Positions 1 through 9,857 of a stretch of 64,000 nucleotides of DNA are shown piece by piece. The notes under the pieces were generated by a model. That model searched no databases. It was not told the origin of the DNA and saw only the letters and a list, made by a program, of their open reading frames with translations. Source of the DNA: Sialis fuliginosa (lineage: Eukaryota > Arthropoda > Insecta > Megaloptera > Sialidae); assembly GCA_961205875.1 (NCBI GenBank), contig OY540810.1, positions 620,001 through 684,000 of the forward strand. Reading direction: 5' to 3'. The stretch's first letter is position 1. Every line of letters starts with the position of its first letter. Made by a program: the position numbers and the translations under genes.

Positions 1-237
1 AAGTGTATCTTACGATACTTTGCCTTGGAGGGGACGATATAGAAATAATTTAACCAGGTATGTTATAATTTAGGTATATAAAAACATAGTACCTAGCCAT
101 GGAATACGGAATTTTATAATTTACGGTTTCAATATTTTATTTTATTAATTTATCCACGACTTATATATAATACATGTATTACATACGTAGTTTTTACTAT
201 ATAATGCTATGTATTATTCACAGAGGCAATAATGAAT
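1..237. other. Intergenic, nothing recognised
   Basis: AT-rich sequence with stop codons in all frames and no recognisable gene, RNA or element end. It runs into the hairpin at 238-319. Confidence 0.5.
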
Positions 238-319
238 AATTTGAGAACGTGTGATTGGTGCACAAGCGGGTATAATGGTCATTATACCCGCTTGTGCACC
301 AATCACACGTTCTCAAATT
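238..319. repeat. Perfect 40-bp hairpin
   Basis: Two 40-nt arms (238-277 and 280-319) are exact reverse complements separated by 2 nt. The arms contain GTGATTGGTGCA, similar to sequence in the element at 20423-20808. The hairpin ends a few bases before the Helitron-like 5' end at 327. No coding or known RNA signal is seen in it. It is either a foldback remnant or a recently formed inverted duplication. Confidence 0.85.
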
Positions 320-326
320 TCTCAAA

Positions 327-1355
327 TCCATACTAATATTGTAAATGCGAAAGTGTGTCTGTCTGTCTCTCTGTCTGTTTGTTACCTTTTCACGGCCAAA
401 CCGCTGAACCGATCTTGATGAAATTTGGCAGTGAGATAGCTTGCACCCCGAGGACGGACATAGGCTACTTCGTATCTCGAAAATTCGACCCCTAAGTAAT
501 TTCAAGGGGGGTGGAATTTTTTATTTTTTTTAGTAATTAATATTTTACCCCTCGTTACATATGAAGGGTTGTAGTTGGTTTTATTCGATTCGGCGGGAAA
601 AATACTACGGGGGTGGGGGTTTTAGGGGGAAAAACAACCCTCTATCTCGCATAGGAGCCGAGATATTTACGATTTTGTATAATGAAAAAAAACTCAAAAT
701 AAGAAAATTTTTATATTTTACCCCCTGTCACATATGAAGGGTTGTAATTGGTTACATTCGATCTGGCAGGAAAAATACTACGATAGAGGGGTTATAAGGG
801 GGCAAAACAACCCCTTATCTTTAATAGGAGTCGAAACTTATATTATAAATTCTAAAGTATATCTCTCAGTCTGTCTATTTGTTACCTGTTCACGGCTGAA
901 CCGCTGAACCGATCTTGATGAAATTTGGCAGTGAGATAGCTTGCACCCCGAGGACGGACATAGGCTACTTCGTATCTCGAAAATTCAACCCCTAAGTAAT
1001 TTCAAGGGGGTGGAATTTTTTTTTTTTTTTTTAATAATTAATATTTTACCCCCCGTTACATATGAAGGGTTGTAGTTAGTTTTATTCGATTCGGCGGGAA
1101 AAATACTACGGGGGCGGGGGTTTTAGGGGGAAAAACAACCCTCTATCTCGCATAGGAGCCGAGATATTTACGATTTTATATAATGAAAGAAAACTCAAAA
1201 TAAGAAAAATTTTATATTTTACCCCCTGTCACATATGAAGGGTTGTAATTGGTTACATTCGATCTGGCGGGAAAAATACTACGACAGAGGGGTTATTAGG
1301 GGTCAAAACAACCCCTTATCTTACATAAGAGTCGAAATATAAATATAATGAATGA
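327..1355 (+). mobile_element. Helitron-like element, dimeric, 3' end lost
   Basis: Starts with TCCATACTAATATTGTAAA after an A, as Helitrons do (insertion between A and T). It is built from two tandem units of about 510 bp (327-837 and 838-1345). Each unit has a TCTGTCTG tract, a CACGGC..AACCGCTGAACCGAT block, GGCAGTGAGATAGCTTGCA, and repeated CACATATGAAGGGTTGTA motifs. The terminal hairpin and CTAG end are missing. The same two-unit design is seen at 1911-2864. No helicase or Rep reading frame is present, so it is non-autonomous. Similarity to the lepidopteran Lep1 group is from memory and not checked. Confidence 0.7.
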
Positions 1356-1910
1356 AAACCAAAATATAGAAAAAAATTATTTTATATTAATTTGAGGTTA
1401 TGTATGTATTCAGTTGTGTTTTATGAAAGTTATTCAAATTGTCGTGGATAAAGTACAGTATACTACTCGCAATAATGGCTATTATTACCTCGGAATTTCT
1501 TCTCCCTCGCCGCTACGCGGCTCGGTTCGAAAATTATCCTCGGTAATAATAGCTATCATTATTGACTCGTGGTATAATATACTATTAGGTTACTATGATT
1601 ATGTCTCTTTAAAATATTTTGTCGAACAATTAAATGATTTTTGACACATATTAACAATTAAATATTTTGAAATGCCTATATTGATTGAAAATTTAAATAT
1701 GAAGAAACATTTCACTTCTATGAAAGGTAAAATATCGAAATTAATTATTAGGTTTGGTGTAAATTTTTCGAAACACAATTTTTCGAATCACAATTTTTCA
1801 AATCAAAATTCTTCGAATGAACAATTTTTCGAAAAATTTAAGTTTTATTGTTCAAATTTTAATTAGTTAATAAAATATTAAGTAAAGTAATATTTGGACA
1901 TTTTACGATA
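1356..1910. other. AT-rich spacer with a foldback and a minisatellite
   Basis: Contains a foldback at about 1471-1563 (arms CAATAATGGCTATTATTACC and GGTAATAATAGCTATCATTA, imperfect). It also has a short run of TTTTTCGAATCACAA-type units at about 1765-1840. Small open frames here have no recognisable domain. Confidence 0.5.
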
Positions 1911-2864
1911 TCCATACTAATATTATAAATGCGAAAGTGTGTTTGTCTGTCTGTTTTCTGTTTGTTACCTTTTCACGGCTAAACCGCTTTACCGATTTTG
2001 ATGAAATTTGGCAGTGAGATAGCTTGCATCCCGAGGACGGACATAGGCTATTTCGTATCTTAAAAATTCAACCCCTAAGAAATTGCAAGGGGGTGGAAAT
2101 TTTTTATTTTTTTTTAGTAATTATTATTTTACCCCCCGATACATATGAAGGGTTGTAAGTGGTTTTATTCGATCCGGCGGGAAAAATACCACGGGGGCGT
2201 AGGTTGTAGGGGGCAAAACAACCCTCTATCTCGCATAGGAGCCGAGATATTTAAGATTTTGTATAATGAAAGAAAACTAAAAATAAGAAAAATTTAATAT
2301 TTTACCCCCTGTCACATATGAAGAGTTGTAATTGATTACATTCGATCTGGCGGGCAAAAATACTACGGAAGAGGGATTATTAGGGGGACAAAACAACCCC
2401 TTATCTTACATAGGAGTCGCGACTTATATTATAAATGCGAAAGTGTATCTCTCAGTCTGTCTATTTGTTACCTGTTCACGACTAAACTGCTTTACCGATT
2501 TTGATGAAATTTGGCAGTGAGATAGCTTACATCCCGAGGACGGATTAAGGCTATTTCGTATCTCGAAAATTCAACCCCTAAGGAATTGCAAGGGAGAGGA
2601 AAATTTTTAATTTTTTTTAGTAATTAATATTTTACCCGTTACATATGAAGGGTTGTAAGTGGTTTTATTCGATCCAGCGGGAAAAATACCACGGGGGCGG
2701 GGGTTTTAGGGCGGAAAAACCCCTCTATCTCGCATAGGAGCCGACACATTTACGATTTTGTATAATTAAAGAAAACTAAAAATAAGATAAATTTAATATT
2801 TTACCCCCTGTCACATATGAAGGGTTTCGAAATCCACGCGAGCGAAGTCGCGGGTAGCAGCTAG
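1911..2864 (+). mobile_element. Helitron-like element, dimeric, both ends present
   Basis: The 5' end is A|TCCATACTAATATTATAAA at 1911. The 3' end is a GC-rich hairpin (CGCGA at 2837-2841 pairing with TCGCG at 2848-2852) followed by CTAG at 2861-2864 and a T. TC...hairpin...CTRR inserted between A and T is the structural definition of a Helitron. Internally it repeats the same unit twice (1911-2420 and 2421-2864, the second shorter), as in the copy at 327. No protein is encoded. Confidence 0.8.
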
Positions 2865-3321
2865 TTATCTATAATTTATTTCCAAAATTTTTGATTTATT
2901 TAGAAAGAATTGAAATGGTAACAAACAGACATACAGACACACTTTCAAATTTATAATATTAAGTAATTTTTAATTTAATTGTAAGTAATTTTTAATGCAA
3001 CAATAAAGATAAGAATATTTTCGAAAAAAAAAAATTTATTGTGATTGTTACCTCAATCCGCCCCTGTTGATATATTAGAATGCATGCGCATTACGTTATG
3101 TCTACAGCTGTTTCCATGAACTACAGATTTGTATTATACTGCTCTAAAACATTTTGACAACGTGTAAAAATCTTCTACAAATCAACAGAAAGTTTAAAAT
3201 TTGTTACATACATAAAAATATGTGATTTGTTAAATGTTTTCATCACAGTTAAAGTGTGTTTGATTATTTAATTAATTTGTGTTCACGATGTACGACTAAA
3301 TGTGTATTTTGTTGCAGTAAA
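2865..3321 (+). promoter_or_regulatory. Upstream region of the MADF-BESS gene
   Basis: Less repetitive than its surroundings. ATATATTAG at about 3069 and the GC-richer stretch TGCATGCGCATTACG (about 3082) could belong to a promoter, but no clear TATA-initiator pair is seen. A pyrimidine-rich TTTTGTTGCAG ends at 3317, five bases before the chosen ATG, and looks like a splice acceptor, so the 5' leader may be spliced. Confidence 0.3.
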
Positions 3322-3469
3322 ATGAAAGACAACCATGAATTCAATCAACAGTTTATTTCTTTGGTAAAGAAGAACAAAATTTTATACGATACGAAATGTG
3401 AAGACTACAGTTGTAAAAATTCCCAAGAAATTGTCTGGAGAAATATTGCAAAAGAATTAGGCGAAACAG
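3322..3469 (+). CDS. MADF-BESS gene, coding exon 1
   Basis: Forty-nine codons plus one base. It carries the first half of the MADF domain, ending at KELGET. The donor is GTAAAC at 3470. Confidence 0.85.
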
Positions 3470-4625
3470 GTAAACATTTTGTGCTATAAGAAATTCTACG
3501 TGGCTTCACCCGTGTGTATTTCGAAAAGAATTAACGATGTTTAAAAAAAATGTATTTAAAAATATTTTGTTGCCATTTTGTCAAAAATACACGTAAAACC
3601 ATCGTAAGACATAACCTTAAAGTAAAGAAATTAAGGGGCAGTGGTGGACTAAGGAAGATTGTGGCCCGGCTGGAATTTAATCACATTATGCATATTAATA
3701 TTATAAATGTATGTGTGTGTCTATCTGTCTGTTACATTTTCACGGCTAAACCGGTGAACCGAACTTGACAATTTTGAAATTTCTTTGATGCGGTACTGAT
3801 CTAATTATTATTTTCGTATATTTTTGAAAATCAAAATTTTTTTTTTTAAATAAATTGACAGCTGTCAGTTGCTAGTGTACATCCCAATTCAAACGTCAAA
3901 AAATATAAAAACAAAATACTGTTGTATTTAAAAATTCATCCGTTGCAAACTTATATGACACACTTTATTTAATTGTTACCTTTTCACGGCTAAACGGCTG
4001 AACCGATCTTGATGAAATTTGGCAGGGACATAGCTTGCATCCTGAGGAAGGACATAGGCTATTTTGTATCCCGAAATTAACAATTTTTTAATTAGTTGTA
4101 GATATAAAGGAAAGATGGAGGAACATCCGAACTTGTTATACGAGGTATTTACGAAGAAAAGCTATGAATCCTGATTCAAACACCGGAAGGAGATATTACT
4201 TAGCAAAATACTTAAACTTCCTTTTACCTTTTACAAAATCAAGAAAAGATCTACCTGAATATGCCGAACCTTACAGTGCTACTGAAGAAAGTGACTACTT
4301 AGTTATGTACAACGAAGAAAACAGTAGTGAAGATAATAAACTGCAATTAGTAAGGGACCCCTTAACTGGGGTATTGAGTGAAGAAACTTCTGAACCCCCA
4401 GATAAGAAATTTAAAATTGTTGAAAATAATGAATTCGTGGAAAATGAAACGGAAGTACTGCAACCTTTGGATAGTACCTTGCAATTTGAACCAGATAAAT
4501 TAGAAGAATCGGATTTACATTTCTTTAAAAGTTTAGTGCCTGACTTGAGGGAAATGAATACTGAACAAAAGAGACGTTTTAAAATTGGTGTTCTAAATTT
4601 AGTTGGAAATGTGTTGAAAGATTAG
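3322..4625 (+). CDS. MADF-BESS domain DNA-binding protein (2 exons)
   Basis: Joining 3322-3469 and 4102-4625 gives a 223-residue protein; the GATAG stop context ends at 4625. The join is supported by the donor CAG|GTAAAC, the acceptor TTGTAG|AT, and a phase-1 junction that makes Asp50 and keeps the domain in frame. Residues about 8-95 fit a MADF (Adf-1 type, Myb/SANT-like) domain: FISLVKKNKILYD, then VWRNIAKELGE, then RWRNIRTCYTRYLRR, then YLAKYLNFLLPF. An acidic linker of about 90 residues follows. Residues about 186-218 fit a BESS motif (DLHFFKSLVPDL...KRRFKIGVLNLV). Such proteins bind DNA by MADF and self-associate or recruit partners by BESS; they are expanded in insects and act in the nucleus as transcription regulators. 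An in-frame ATG at 3256 would add 22 Cys-rich residues; 3322 is preferred because of the acceptor-like site before it and the domain start. The exact orthologue is not known. Confidence 0.85.
3470..4101 (+). repeat. MADF-BESS intron filled with Helitron-like fragments
   Basis: Two truncated pieces of the Helitron-like unit lie in this 632-bp intron. One is at about 3690-3772 (ATATTAATATTATAAATG, TCTGTCTG, CACGGCTAAACCGG). The other is at about 3975-4076 (CACGGCTAAACGGCTGAACC, then GGCAGGGACATAGCTTGCA). The second ends about 25 bp before the acceptor TTGTAG. Confidence 0.7.
4102..4625 (+). CDS. MADF-BESS gene, coding exon 2
   Basis: Encodes the second half of the MADF domain, the acidic linker and the BESS motif, ending at TAG 4623-4625. 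Reading starts two bases into a codon, completing the G left by exon 1. Confidence 0.85.
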
Positions 4626-4658
4626 TTGAAAAAATATGTAATATTTACATTGTGTTTC

Positions 4659-4664
4659 AATAAA
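4659..4664 (+). terminator. AATAAA poly(A) signal
   Basis: AATAAA lies 34 bases after the MADF-BESS stop codon and is followed by an AT-rich stretch. It is a plausible cleavage signal giving a very short 3' UTR. Confidence 0.6.
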
Positions 4665-4768
4665 TATATTTATATTAAAATTTAATTTATACTCTTACCT
4701 TGGGTTACATAAAGCAAAATTAATCACGATTAGTTAATCAGTTGTTTTAAAACCACTATTATGTCAAT

Positions 4769-5276
4769 AGGCATGATGCCAGTAACTGAAATTATGATTT
4801 TAAATAATGAAATAAGTTAAAAAGATTCTAAAAAATGTATTTATTTTTATATTAATATGATTTTTGTTAAAATAAAAACGCAAAATACAGCAATCCGCCA
4901 TCTTAGATAAAGTGGATGACGTCACGGCTACGTAAACGTAATTTTTGTTTCATTAATATCTGCACTGCTTATAAATTATTTTGTGGTTTTTAAATTATCA
5001 ATTTGCTGAGTTTTGTGTTACCAAAAGTAAAACCGAGAAACGTTAGCGATGGAACAATGATTTATTATAGTTGACAAGGAGTGTTTACATATGCGTGACG
5101 TCACAAATATGCGCCATGACACCTGCGAGCGTTTTGGTGTCAAATTCAAAATTAGTTTTAAAAGAGTAAATTTTTGTGATTAAACCTTTACTTTCTGCAG
5201 AAATAAGCATTTTTTTGGAAATAAGAGACACGTAAGATCATCATAAAATAGTTTTTAAAAATAAGGCATCATGCCA
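4769..5276. mobile_element. Miniature element with GGCATGATGCC ends and CRE sites
   Basis: The ends are TAGGCATGATGCCAGT and, at the right, AAGGCATCATGCCAAT, so they are inverted and each nearly self-palindromic. A second copy lies at 52431-52875. The interior shares CCGCCATCTTAGAT, GCGCCATGACACCTGCGAGCG and two perfect TGACGTCA palindromes (4917-4924 and 5096-5103). No reading frame is present. Superfamily unknown. Confidence 0.7.
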
Positions 5277-5810
5277 ATTCTAGAAAACAATCACGTTTAT
5301 GAATTATGATATTAATAATTAGTCCAGTACATTTAGACGAAAAATAGATATGTCTGGGGAAAAATTCGCAATGAGCTGAATTTTTGTATACACACCTTCA
5401 TTTTGTCTTTATAAATAAGGTACCAAAAGTCCCCAACAATCCCATGCTTTTTTACAGCCCACAAAAGGTGCTAACAATTAGTTTTAAGTAAATATCTCTG
5501 TATCTATTGGTTCTATGTCTAAAACAGTACAGAACTCTGTATTATCTACACGAGTGAATATATTTATAAGATATATGCACACTTAATTTCTTCCTGTTAT
5601 TTTCGTAAGGTAAAAAATTATCATATTTAGTGAACTGTTCATTTAAAAATTTAGATTAAGTTTAGAATTAACATGAAACATTGTTTGAAAACAACTGAAA
5701 TTCGACATTCAATTGTTTTTTTGATACCGCCATTATTCATACCGAAAAAAAGACTGATATTTTGCCCATTTAACCGACATTCTAGCTCCAATAATAACAA
5801 AGTTAGCAAT
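5277..5810. other. Intergenic, nothing recognised
   Basis: AT-rich, with no frame over 60 codons, no RNA signal and no element ends seen, apart from AAAGTTAGCAAT at 5799-5810, which recurs after the palindrome. Confidence 0.5.
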
Positions 5811-5997
5811 CAAATACAAATCCCCTAACCATAAAAATTGTAAGAGTTTAGACTTACACGTGTTTCAATAGCAATGCTATCATCATCAGAGTCTTAAAGA
5901 CACAGTGTCTTTAAGACTCTGATGATGATAGCATTGCTATTGAAACACGTGTAAGTCTAAACTCTTACAATTTTTATGGTTAGGGGATTTGTATTTG
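5811..5997. mobile_element. Perfect 93-bp-arm palindrome with hammerhead-like core
   Basis: Arms 5811-5903 and 5905-5997 are exact reverse complements around a single A. Each arm holds CTGATGA, one extra T, a short stem (GATAGC/GCTATT) and GAAAC (+ strand core 5919-5946). This resembles the hammerhead ribozyme core except for the extra base before stem II. AAAGTTAGCAAT occurs just left of the palindrome (5799-5810) and again about 40 bp to its right, like a target-site duplication. Penelope-like retroelement terminal repeats are known to carry hammerhead motifs, so a Penelope-like remnant is the leading idea. Confidence 0.6.
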
Positions 5998-6332
5998 ATA
6001 AGTCATAACCATAGTTTTTGTCTGTTGTTTGTTATAAAGTTAGCAATGATCATTCGATTCTTGCGAACACCCTGTATATGTAAATAAAAAAATACGTACA
6101 CTAAACTAATATACGAGTAAAATAGACCTACAGAATAAAAAAAAAAAATTTATAAAATAATACCAAAATTACTTTTTAAAAATAACAAATACGGTCCTGC
6201 CTAGTTATGTATAACTCCGTAATCATTCGGAACAGTTCGTACAATTCCGCCGCTACAACGTCAGAGCACAAGTTGCATATACAAGTGCTGTATAACGCTT
6301 CGCTCTCACCAACGAGACGTGTTTTTGGTTCT

Positions 6333-6338
6333 TTATAA
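6333..6338 (+). promoter_or_regulatory. TATA-like element of the U3 gene
   Basis: TTATAA lies 25-30 bases upstream of the inferred U3 start at 6363. In insects a TATA box with a proximal sequence element usually goes with RNA polymerase III (U6 type). AT-richness makes a chance match possible, and the proximal element itself is not recognised. Confidence 0.35.
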
Positions 6339-6362
6339 GCGCTGAGTGAAATAGGTACGGTT

Positions 6363-6549
6363 AAGATCATACTTCACAGGATCATTTCTGTAGTATGTTT
6401 CTTCACTCTTCCACTCTACATCAGAGTTCGGATAGCCACGATGAAGAGTCAGAGCGGCATTCCCTGAGCGTGAGGCGGGCGTTTTCAGAAGTATGACTTC
6501 TGAATTCGCTATCGATGACCGTAAGGGGATGACGCATTCTGAGTGGTCC
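6363..6549 (+). ncRNA. U3: U3 small nucleolar RNA
   Basis: Box C/D snoRNA that base-pairs with pre-rRNA in the small-subunit processome and directs early 18S cleavages in the nucleolus. It starts AAGATCATACTTCACAGG. The GAC/A region is CACAGGATCATTTCTGTAG (6375-6393). The C' box lies in CCACGATGAAG (6436-6446), box B is GAGCGTGAGG (6466-6475), box C is ATCGATGACC (6511-6520), and box D is in TCTGAGTGG (6538-6546). A CAGAAGT/ACTTCTG hairpin lies at about 6485-6502. The order and wording of boxes match animal U3. The length of about 187 nt is somewhat short for the family, which fits a reduced 3' domain. TTTT at 6550-6553 follows directly. Whether this copy is transcribed or a dispersed pseudogene is not provable, but every box is intact. 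Confidence 0.9.
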
Positions 6550-6553
6550 TTTT

Positions 6554-8005
6554 AATTAATTTAAAAAATATTTTAAATAACATGATAATTTATTTTAACA
6601 CATGAATATGTTGTCTACAAATTATAAATAAATTTTTTATTTTTATTTTAACTTATTAATCATTTCATGTTTTTTTTTACAATGTTTTAATTAACTTTTA
6701 AATTAATATATCAACCTCAATAAATAATTTTAGTTTTTATTTGGAAATTAGTTAATGTGTTGATTTCCTATCATGGGTAAAATGTGTGATATTTTTCAAA
6801 ACTTTGGTAAATTTTAAATAAATATTTTCAATTAGGACTGTCAGAAACTCAAGATATAACATATTATACTGCCCTGGTCGGCACAAGACTTTTTTATACT
6901 TCATGATACAGAAGTTTACATTACATTAATTGTTTTTTTTTGTTAATGTTTGAGATGTATTTTAATTCTGTTGTAATTTTATTTCAAATGTTTTTTTTAT
7001 AAATCGTTATAATAATTTTTTTTAGATATTATTATTTCTATACATCTATTTAGTTGACAGTTGTAAGAATAAATGATTTTAATTTCATAGATAACTAGAT
7101 TATTCATATTATTAAAATTATTTTTAAATAAAAACTAAAATTATTATTTTTTGGTCAATTCATAAAATATACAAAAAAAGAATCGAACATAAATTATAGA
7201 AAATTACGTTCTCTACAACTTTTATTACAAACATTTTTTTCTGTTATGCACCATTTGAAAAAAATTACTTCCTTACACATTTAAAAAAATTATAGATAAT
7301 AATATTTTCTATAACTGGGTGTCCATTACTGGAGAAAAAAAAAACTTTATTTGCGGAGTTTGGTAATAAAGAGTTACTTGTTTTATTAGTAACATGAGTT
7401 CATGAGAATTACAAAAAAATAAGCCCACCAATCCCCCAAAAACCTTGCTTTTAAAGCGTCCAAGACTGGTGCCAGTATCTTATGACAGTCAAAATCATCT
7501 CTACACGAAACTTGACTTCTGGATGAAGCCCGCGTCAGTTTTGCATATTGCGTTTATTTTAGACTAATGTATTTTTCCTTTGATAAAATTTTTATTTATC
7601 AATATATGCTTCTCGAATTAATCATTTGAATAAATTGATTTCACAAGGACGTCTGTCTACATTAATCAATTTGGTTTACATGGGATAAATAATTGGATTT
7701 GTATGGTTCAAGTAAATATTTACTTTTCATTTTCAATTTTTGCGTTTGATGAAAAATAATGTTCAATCTTAAAATTGATAAATTGTATACTTACTAATTT
7801 CGGTTTTATATACATGAGCCGTTTATATATATAAAAGTGGTGTATAATAAGTATATACAGCAGTGGCGTAGTGAGAAATTTTTTTTAGGGGGGGGGATTA
7901 ATACATTTGAGTAAAATTTTTTGTAGGTGTTTAAAAATGATGTTTTCTCAAATCATACGTTTTTTTTAGAACACTGAATATTTCAGGGGAGGGGGGGGTC
8001 TTTTT
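6554..8005. other. AT-rich intergenic with an element fragment
   Basis: No gene seen. About 7320-7485 is the right half of an ACTGGCACCAGT-family element (TGTCCATTACTGGAG...CCAAGACTGGTGCCAGT). A CAGTGGCGTAG-type hAT end with a G-run lies at about 7861-7900. Confidence 0.5.
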
Positions 8006-8215
8006 GCTTCCTCGCAATATCGAAGATACGAGAAGCTTTTTGATCGTTTCAGATTAAGACAAAAAAGTGTCCTTCTATTTCAAAATTTTAAATTGATTTT
8101 TCCGTTTTACGTCAAGACAAACACTTTTCGCTCCGTGTCTGTCTGTCTGTCCGTCCGTGTGTCCGTCTGTCCCCTGAATAGAACTGTCAAAAATTTTGTC
8201 CAAAGCTTACTAGAG
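8006..8215 (+). mobile_element. GCTTCCTCGC-hairpin family, truncated copy
   Basis: Begins GCTTCCTCGCAATATCGAAG followed by ATACGAGAAGC, an imperfect hairpin. It continues through TCACGTCAAGA-like sequence and a TCTGTCTG/CCGTCCG tract and stops after CCCCTGAAT. Fuller copies are at 9280, 25341(-), 28412 and 43454. No protein is encoded. Confidence 0.65.
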
Positions 8216-8431
8216 TTGAATTTTAATATTAATATAGCAAAATATAAAGTATACAAATTAATTATTATATTATATTATTGTTAATATTATATAATCAATA
8301 GGGTTGTAGAAAAAATATTGGGTGCACTTCGGGTGTAAAATGCATTTTTCGCACTCGTGTGAATGTTAGTCGAAAAATTATAATTTTACACCCTAGATAC
8401 ACAAATAACTATTTTTTAAGATGTTTATAAT

Positions 8432-8774
8432 CAGTGCTTCGAACCGGAACTGAACCGAAAACTGAAAACCGGAAAAACCATTATTTTTTGCCGGAACGAA
8501 AACCGGAACAGAACCGAAATAAAAATATCGGTTTTTACGGTTCAGTACATGTCAAAATACGCACGTTAACATGATCTTATTTCCCACTTCAATTGTCGTT
8601 CGGACTATCATACAAGTTCCATAAAATATTCTAAATTATGGTAGAAAAAACTTTTTTAATACAAATAATTTTTTTTTAAATTAATTACTCGGAGCTGAAC
8701 CGAAAAATCCGCAAAAACCGTTATTTTTTGCGGAACGAAAACCGAAACGAAAAAAATAACGGTTCGAAGCCTTG
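8432..8774. mobile_element. hAT-type MITE, copy 1
   Basis: Ends CAGTGCTTCGAACCG and CGGTTCGAAGCCTTG are inverted and carry the CAGNG ending typical of hAT elements. An exact 8-bp target duplication TTTATAAT flanks it (8424-8431 and 8775-8782). The interior is made of GGAACGAAAACCGGAAC-like runs and has no reading frame. Relatives are at 12821 and 19797. Confidence 0.88.
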
Positions 8775-8782
8775 TTTATAAT

Positions 8783-9279
8783 CATTTAAACCAATAAAAA
8801 TATTGTAAAAAATTAACCCCTTAATAAAAAAAGAACTGCCATACATTTTTACTCTCGAAAATAAATACTTTTCATGCAAAAAAATCTGTCATTCATGCCG
8901 TCTGTTCATTTTTCCAACTCTCCCCTATATAACATCTGGATCTTAGGTAGTTATCACTCCCCTATTATATCTCGCTGCAATATGATTCATATCACTTGAT
9001 GATAATGATTTTTTCAATATCACTGTAAGGATATTACTCCTATGTATTCGTTGACATTTCTATACGCCTTTATTACGAATGTACTTGTCAAGATGTAGAT
9101 GACACTTAAGGTTTATATAAGATCTAAATATGTCACAGAAAAATACGAGAAGATTTATATTACAGGAGATAATAATATAATTCAAGAAAAACTGTTATGT
9201 ATATATAGTTATAAAAAGAAAAATACTTCTTTTTGGTTAAGTTTATATAATGTGTGTGTATAAAAATAATTTATTTATT
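8783..9279. other. Intergenic, nothing recognised
   Basis: AT-rich sequence without a recognisable gene, RNA or element end. Confidence 0.45.
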
Positions 9280-9857
9280 GCTTCCTCGCAATATCGAAGA
9301 TACGAGAAGCTTTGCGATCGTTTTAGAATGAGGCAAAAAAAATGTTCTCCGATTTAAAAATGTTTAATTTATCTTTCCGGTTCACGTCAAGACCAACACT
9401 TTTCGTTCCGTGTCTGTCTGTCTGTTCGTCCGTGTGTGTGTCCGTCTGTCCCCTGAATCTTTGTCACACGCATAACTTGAGGACGGTCCCATTTCAAAAT
9501 CGTGTCCAAGGGGGAGGGGTGACACCCCAAAATATTAATTTTTTCAAGATATCTCAAGAACGACACATGTTACGTGAAAATTTTATAGAATATTTTTTGT
9601 AGAGCATTAAATTTACTATAATATGGGTCTACAACGTTTGTTGTAATTAAAATTAAATGTCATTTTGTCGTTTGCATAAATTTAGATTTAGATTGAAACT
9701 GTCAAAAAATTAAAAATATACGAAAAAATAATCAGGTTTTTTAGTAAACTGTATAAAAATTAAATGGTTAACTAACTCCAGGCAATTTATCTGAGAATTA
9801 TTTAAATTGTTGAATTTAGCACGAGGAAGCACTGTGCATTTACTTGGCAGATGTTTT
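9280..9857 (+). mobile_element. GCTTCCTCGC-hairpin family, near full-length copy
   Basis: Runs from GCTTCCTCGCAATATCGAAG at 9280 to GCACTGTGCATTTACTTGGC and CAGATGTTTTT at about 9857. Between them are the TCTGTCTG tract, GTCACACGCATAACTTGAGG, GGGGGAGGGGTGACACCCC, and GAACGACACATGTTACGTG. Both ends contain GCTTCCTCG in inverted orientation. No conserved protein; non-autonomous. Superfamily unclear. Confidence 0.65.

Noticed and set aside
238-319. Possible microRNA precursor
   Set aside because: The 40-bp stem is perfect with only a 2-nt loop, unlike miRNA hairpins, and it abuts transposon sequence.
3256-3321. Upstream in-frame ATG for the MADF-BESS protein
   Set aside because: It would add 22 Cys-rich residues before the domain and crosses a good splice acceptor (TTGTTGCAG); kept only as an alternative.
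8432-8774. GGTTCGAAGCC resembling a tRNA B box
   Set aside because: It is the terminal inverted repeat of a hAT MITE with exact target duplications.
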